A DNA stretch of 58,446 nucleotides from Prochlorococcus sp. MIT 0701. GTDB taxonomy: Bacteria; Cyanobacteriota; Cyanobacteriia; PCC-6307; Cyanobiaceae. Below the pieces are notes generated by a model. That model saw only the letters and a list, made by a program, of their open reading frames with translations. It was not told the DNA's origin and searched no databases. The position numbers and the translations under genes were made by a program. Where the stretch lies: contig NZ_JNBA01000018.1 in the NCBI RefSeq assembly GCF_000760295.1, forward strand, positions 1 to 58,446. The letters run 5' to 3'. This document shows positions 56,770 to 58,446 of this stretch, one piece after another; positions within the stretch are counted from its first letter, which is position 1, and each line of letters begins with the position of its first letter.

Positions 56770-58446
56770 TCAGGCAAGAGTGGTGAAGTCGCTGATGTTG
56801 AACTGCCCATCACCACCGAACACAACATCAAAACCAGGGCTGCGTGCAATGACCTGATCAGGAGAGGCCCCACCACGAAGAAGATCGGACGCAGCACCAA
56901 TCAAGCTCTGCTCACCAGAACTATCGCTGGATAATGCCCAGAACATCATTCCACCCAGCTCAGCGGCATCGACGTAAGCAGCCTTGCCGGCAATTGTGCT
57001 TGGTGTCTCGATCGAACTCCAGATCTGCTCCTGGTCGTTGTAGAGATAAGCAGCCTTGGCATCGTCGTCCCAGGCAAGGTCATAGGAGCCATTATTGATG
57101 CCGGTAACAAGATCCTTCTGGTCATAATTGCCAGCCTCATAAGAACCGGGAGCAGAGTTTGCAGAGCCCAGCTCGCCATAACCCAGCTTTTCACCACTCT
57201 CGACGCCACCCCATGCCCTCGTGTATGTCGGTGCTCCCAATACCACCTTCTCGGGGGCAATTCCAGCATTTCTGAACTGCTGAATGGCAGTCACAACGTC
57301 ATAACCACCAGCATCAGCCGTCATCGCAGCCTGGTGTCCTGTAACAGACTCCCAGCCGCCATGGAAGTCATAGGTCATGACATTATAAAAATCGACGTAA
57401 GCATCAATTGCCGGCAGATTGAGATTAGCCAGCTTCTCTTGACCTCCCGCGGTAGCAATTGAGATCTCGTAGTCCTCGCCGGTGCGAGTCTCGAGGAGAT
57501 CCATCTTCTGACGCAAAACCTTCAGCGTCGCCGCGAAGTTGGCGCCGTCCTGATCACTGGAAGCATTACCGCTAAGACCACCACCACCTGGATACTCCCA
57601 GTCAAAATCGACGGTATTGAAGAAGTCGTAAGTCTCGAGGGTTGTAATGACGTTGTCAGTAAACCGTTCACGGCCGGCCACATCATCGAGGGCAAGGCTG
57701 AACTCGTCTGACAAGGTCCAACCACCAAGGGCAAGGCCAAGACTAATGTCAGGGTTCAGCTGCTTCAAAAGGGCAAACTGACGCAGGTTGCCTGCAAGCT
57801 CATCGTTGACGTCCCAGCCCACGGGTACACCACTCACGCTCACGCCTCCATTCCCATTGGTACGGGTCGTAAAATCAGAACCATCCGTATAGCTGGAGCG
57901 ACGTGAATCGTCCAGGGCGGCCCACTCGTCGGCACTAAAGGTACGGCTAACTTGCTCCTCGGCGCTGTAACGCTTGTCGATGGCAGCCCAAGAATCAAAA
58001 AGGTTGACATCTCCATTTGCCTTAACATCGAAAAAGGAGTAGTTGATGTGGGTCAAGTCTTCGACATTGATGTCTTGCACCAAAAAGTCTCGGGAGTAGA
58101 TACCCCATTCTTCGAAATAGCCCACTATCCGCTTAGACCCATCTGCGATGGCCGTAGAAGACACCTCCAACAGATGCGCGTCGTCGTTGGTCCCTGGCTC
58201 AGGCTCAAAATCTGTGGTCGGCTCGCCACTAGACGTCTCAGACTCCAGAGGCTGCATAGGATCCGCCTCAACAGTGATACCGCCTGATGGCATCTGTGTC
58301 TGACCGTCTGCAAAGAACAGTTCGCTGTTCAAACTGCCACTATTTGGCAGACCCACGCTCTGCGCGTTGAAACTCACCTCAATACTCTGGCCAATTGCGA
58401 TGCTCTGGTTCCAGGACGCAGGTGTCAATGTGATCCGGTTGGTACC
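56770..58446 (-). CDS. GH18 chitinase, partial (N-terminus beyond the window)
   Basis: 558 codons are present; the frame is still open at the right edge, where T-L-T-P-A-S-W-N-x-x-IA-x-GQSIEVSFNA matches the end of a family-2-type carbohydrate-binding module. A Pro/Glu/Ser-rich linker follows, then the GH18 domain: KRIVGYFEEWGIYS, INYSFFDV, GLALGGWTLS and the catalytic FNTVDFDWEYPGGGG with the proton-donor Glu. The classical motif has Gly where this has Thr (D/N-G-x-D-x-D-x-E). The C-terminus ends GGDGQFNISDFTTLA. A secreted enzyme that cuts chitin; Prochlorococcus LLIV and some Synechococcus are known to degrade chitin. Confidence 0.93.
   Translation of the reverse strand, partial: GTNRITLTPASWNQSIAIGQSIEVSFNAQSVGLPNSGSLNSELFFADGQTQMPSGGITVEADPMQPLESETSSGEPTTDFEPEPGTNDDAHLLEVSSTAIADGSKRIVGYFEEWGIYSRDFLVQDINVEDLTHINYSFFDVKANGDVNLFDSWAAIDKRYSAEEQVSRTFSADEWAALDDSRRSSYTDGSDFTTRTNGNGGVSVSGVPVGWDVNDELAGNLRQFALLKQLNPDISLGLALGGWTLSDEFSLALDDVAGRERFTDNVITTLETYDFFNTVDFDWEYPGGGGLSGNASSDQDGANFAATLKVLRQKMDLLETRTGEDYEISIATAGGQEKLANLNLPAIDAYVDFYNVMTYDFHGGWESVTGHQAAMTADAGGYDVVTAIQQFRNAGIAPEKVVLGAPTYTRAWGGVESGEKLGYGELGSANSAPGSYEAGNYDQKDLVTGINNGSYDLAWDDDAKAAYLYNDQEQIWSSIETPSTIAGKAAYVDAAELGGMMFWALSSDSSGEQSLIGAASDLLRGGASPDQVIARSPGFDVVFGGDGQFNISDFTTLA

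Overview
The window looks like a chromosomal segment of a marine picocyanobacterium, most likely a low-light (LLIV, MIT9313/MIT9303-like) Prochlorococcus or a close marine Synechococcus. The basis is the gene content: glucosylglycerol-phosphate phosphatase, an NdhF-type NDH-1 subunit relic, DUF3721 proteins, a cyanobacterial SepF core, many small orphan proteins with double-glycine leaders, a GH18 chitinase, and long AT-rich gene-poor spacers. The organism is an inference; no rRNA or other decisive marker is present.

Layout. (1) 0-8.4 kb is an accessory region. It holds a tandem family of five small double-glycine leader peptides (515-1593), a DUF3764-like protein, a short FUSC membrane protein, an eroded tyrosine-integrase fragment, a 1208-residue secreted RTX/beta-helix protein, and a degenerate tRNA-Met-like sequence. 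A diverged direct repeat (about 205-292 and 3559-3643) also occurs here. (2) 8.7-22.4 kb is gene-poor: ParB-like and HIT proteins, many small hypothetical proteins, a CopD-like membrane protein, a truncated NdhF, a Tat-exported phosphoesterase and a DUF2721 protein. About 2.3 kb (11957-14287) holds only one tiny candidate gene. (3) 22.8-31.4 kb carries DUF389, MscS-like, isochorismatase-like, MscL and VIT-type membrane or housekeeping genes, plus a terminator on the minus strand that has no recognised gene in front of it. (4) 32.1-36.4 kb is a metal-related block: imelysin lipoprotein, di-haem oxidoreductase, Fur-family regulator, two overlapping DUF3721 genes (one with 14 pentad repeats) and a SepF-core protein. 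(5) 36.4-45.3 kb holds ArsS, StpA divergent from a GpsA-like protein, and an SbcD-SbcC-like pair. (6) 45.4-58.4 kb holds a LuxR-type HTH protein, a sugar-kinase-like phosphotransferase with a DOMON/CBM9-like partner, an SDR, a CDP-alcohol phosphatidyltransferase, a lytic transglycosylase, the methionine pair metY-metA, a broken outer-membrane beta-barrel gene and a GH18 chitinase running off the right edge.

Genes that plausibly work together: metY-metA (O-acetylhomoserine route; MetA has the acetyl-type Glu), imelysin plus di-haem oxidoreductase plus Fur (iron), StpA with a GpsA-like neighbour (compatible solute from glycerol-3-phosphate), and SbcCD-like nuclease. The best candidate for an undescribed system is the leader-peptide array at the left end. 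Its leaders are nearly identical, its cores are unrelated, and neither an exporter nor a modification enzyme is visible in the window.
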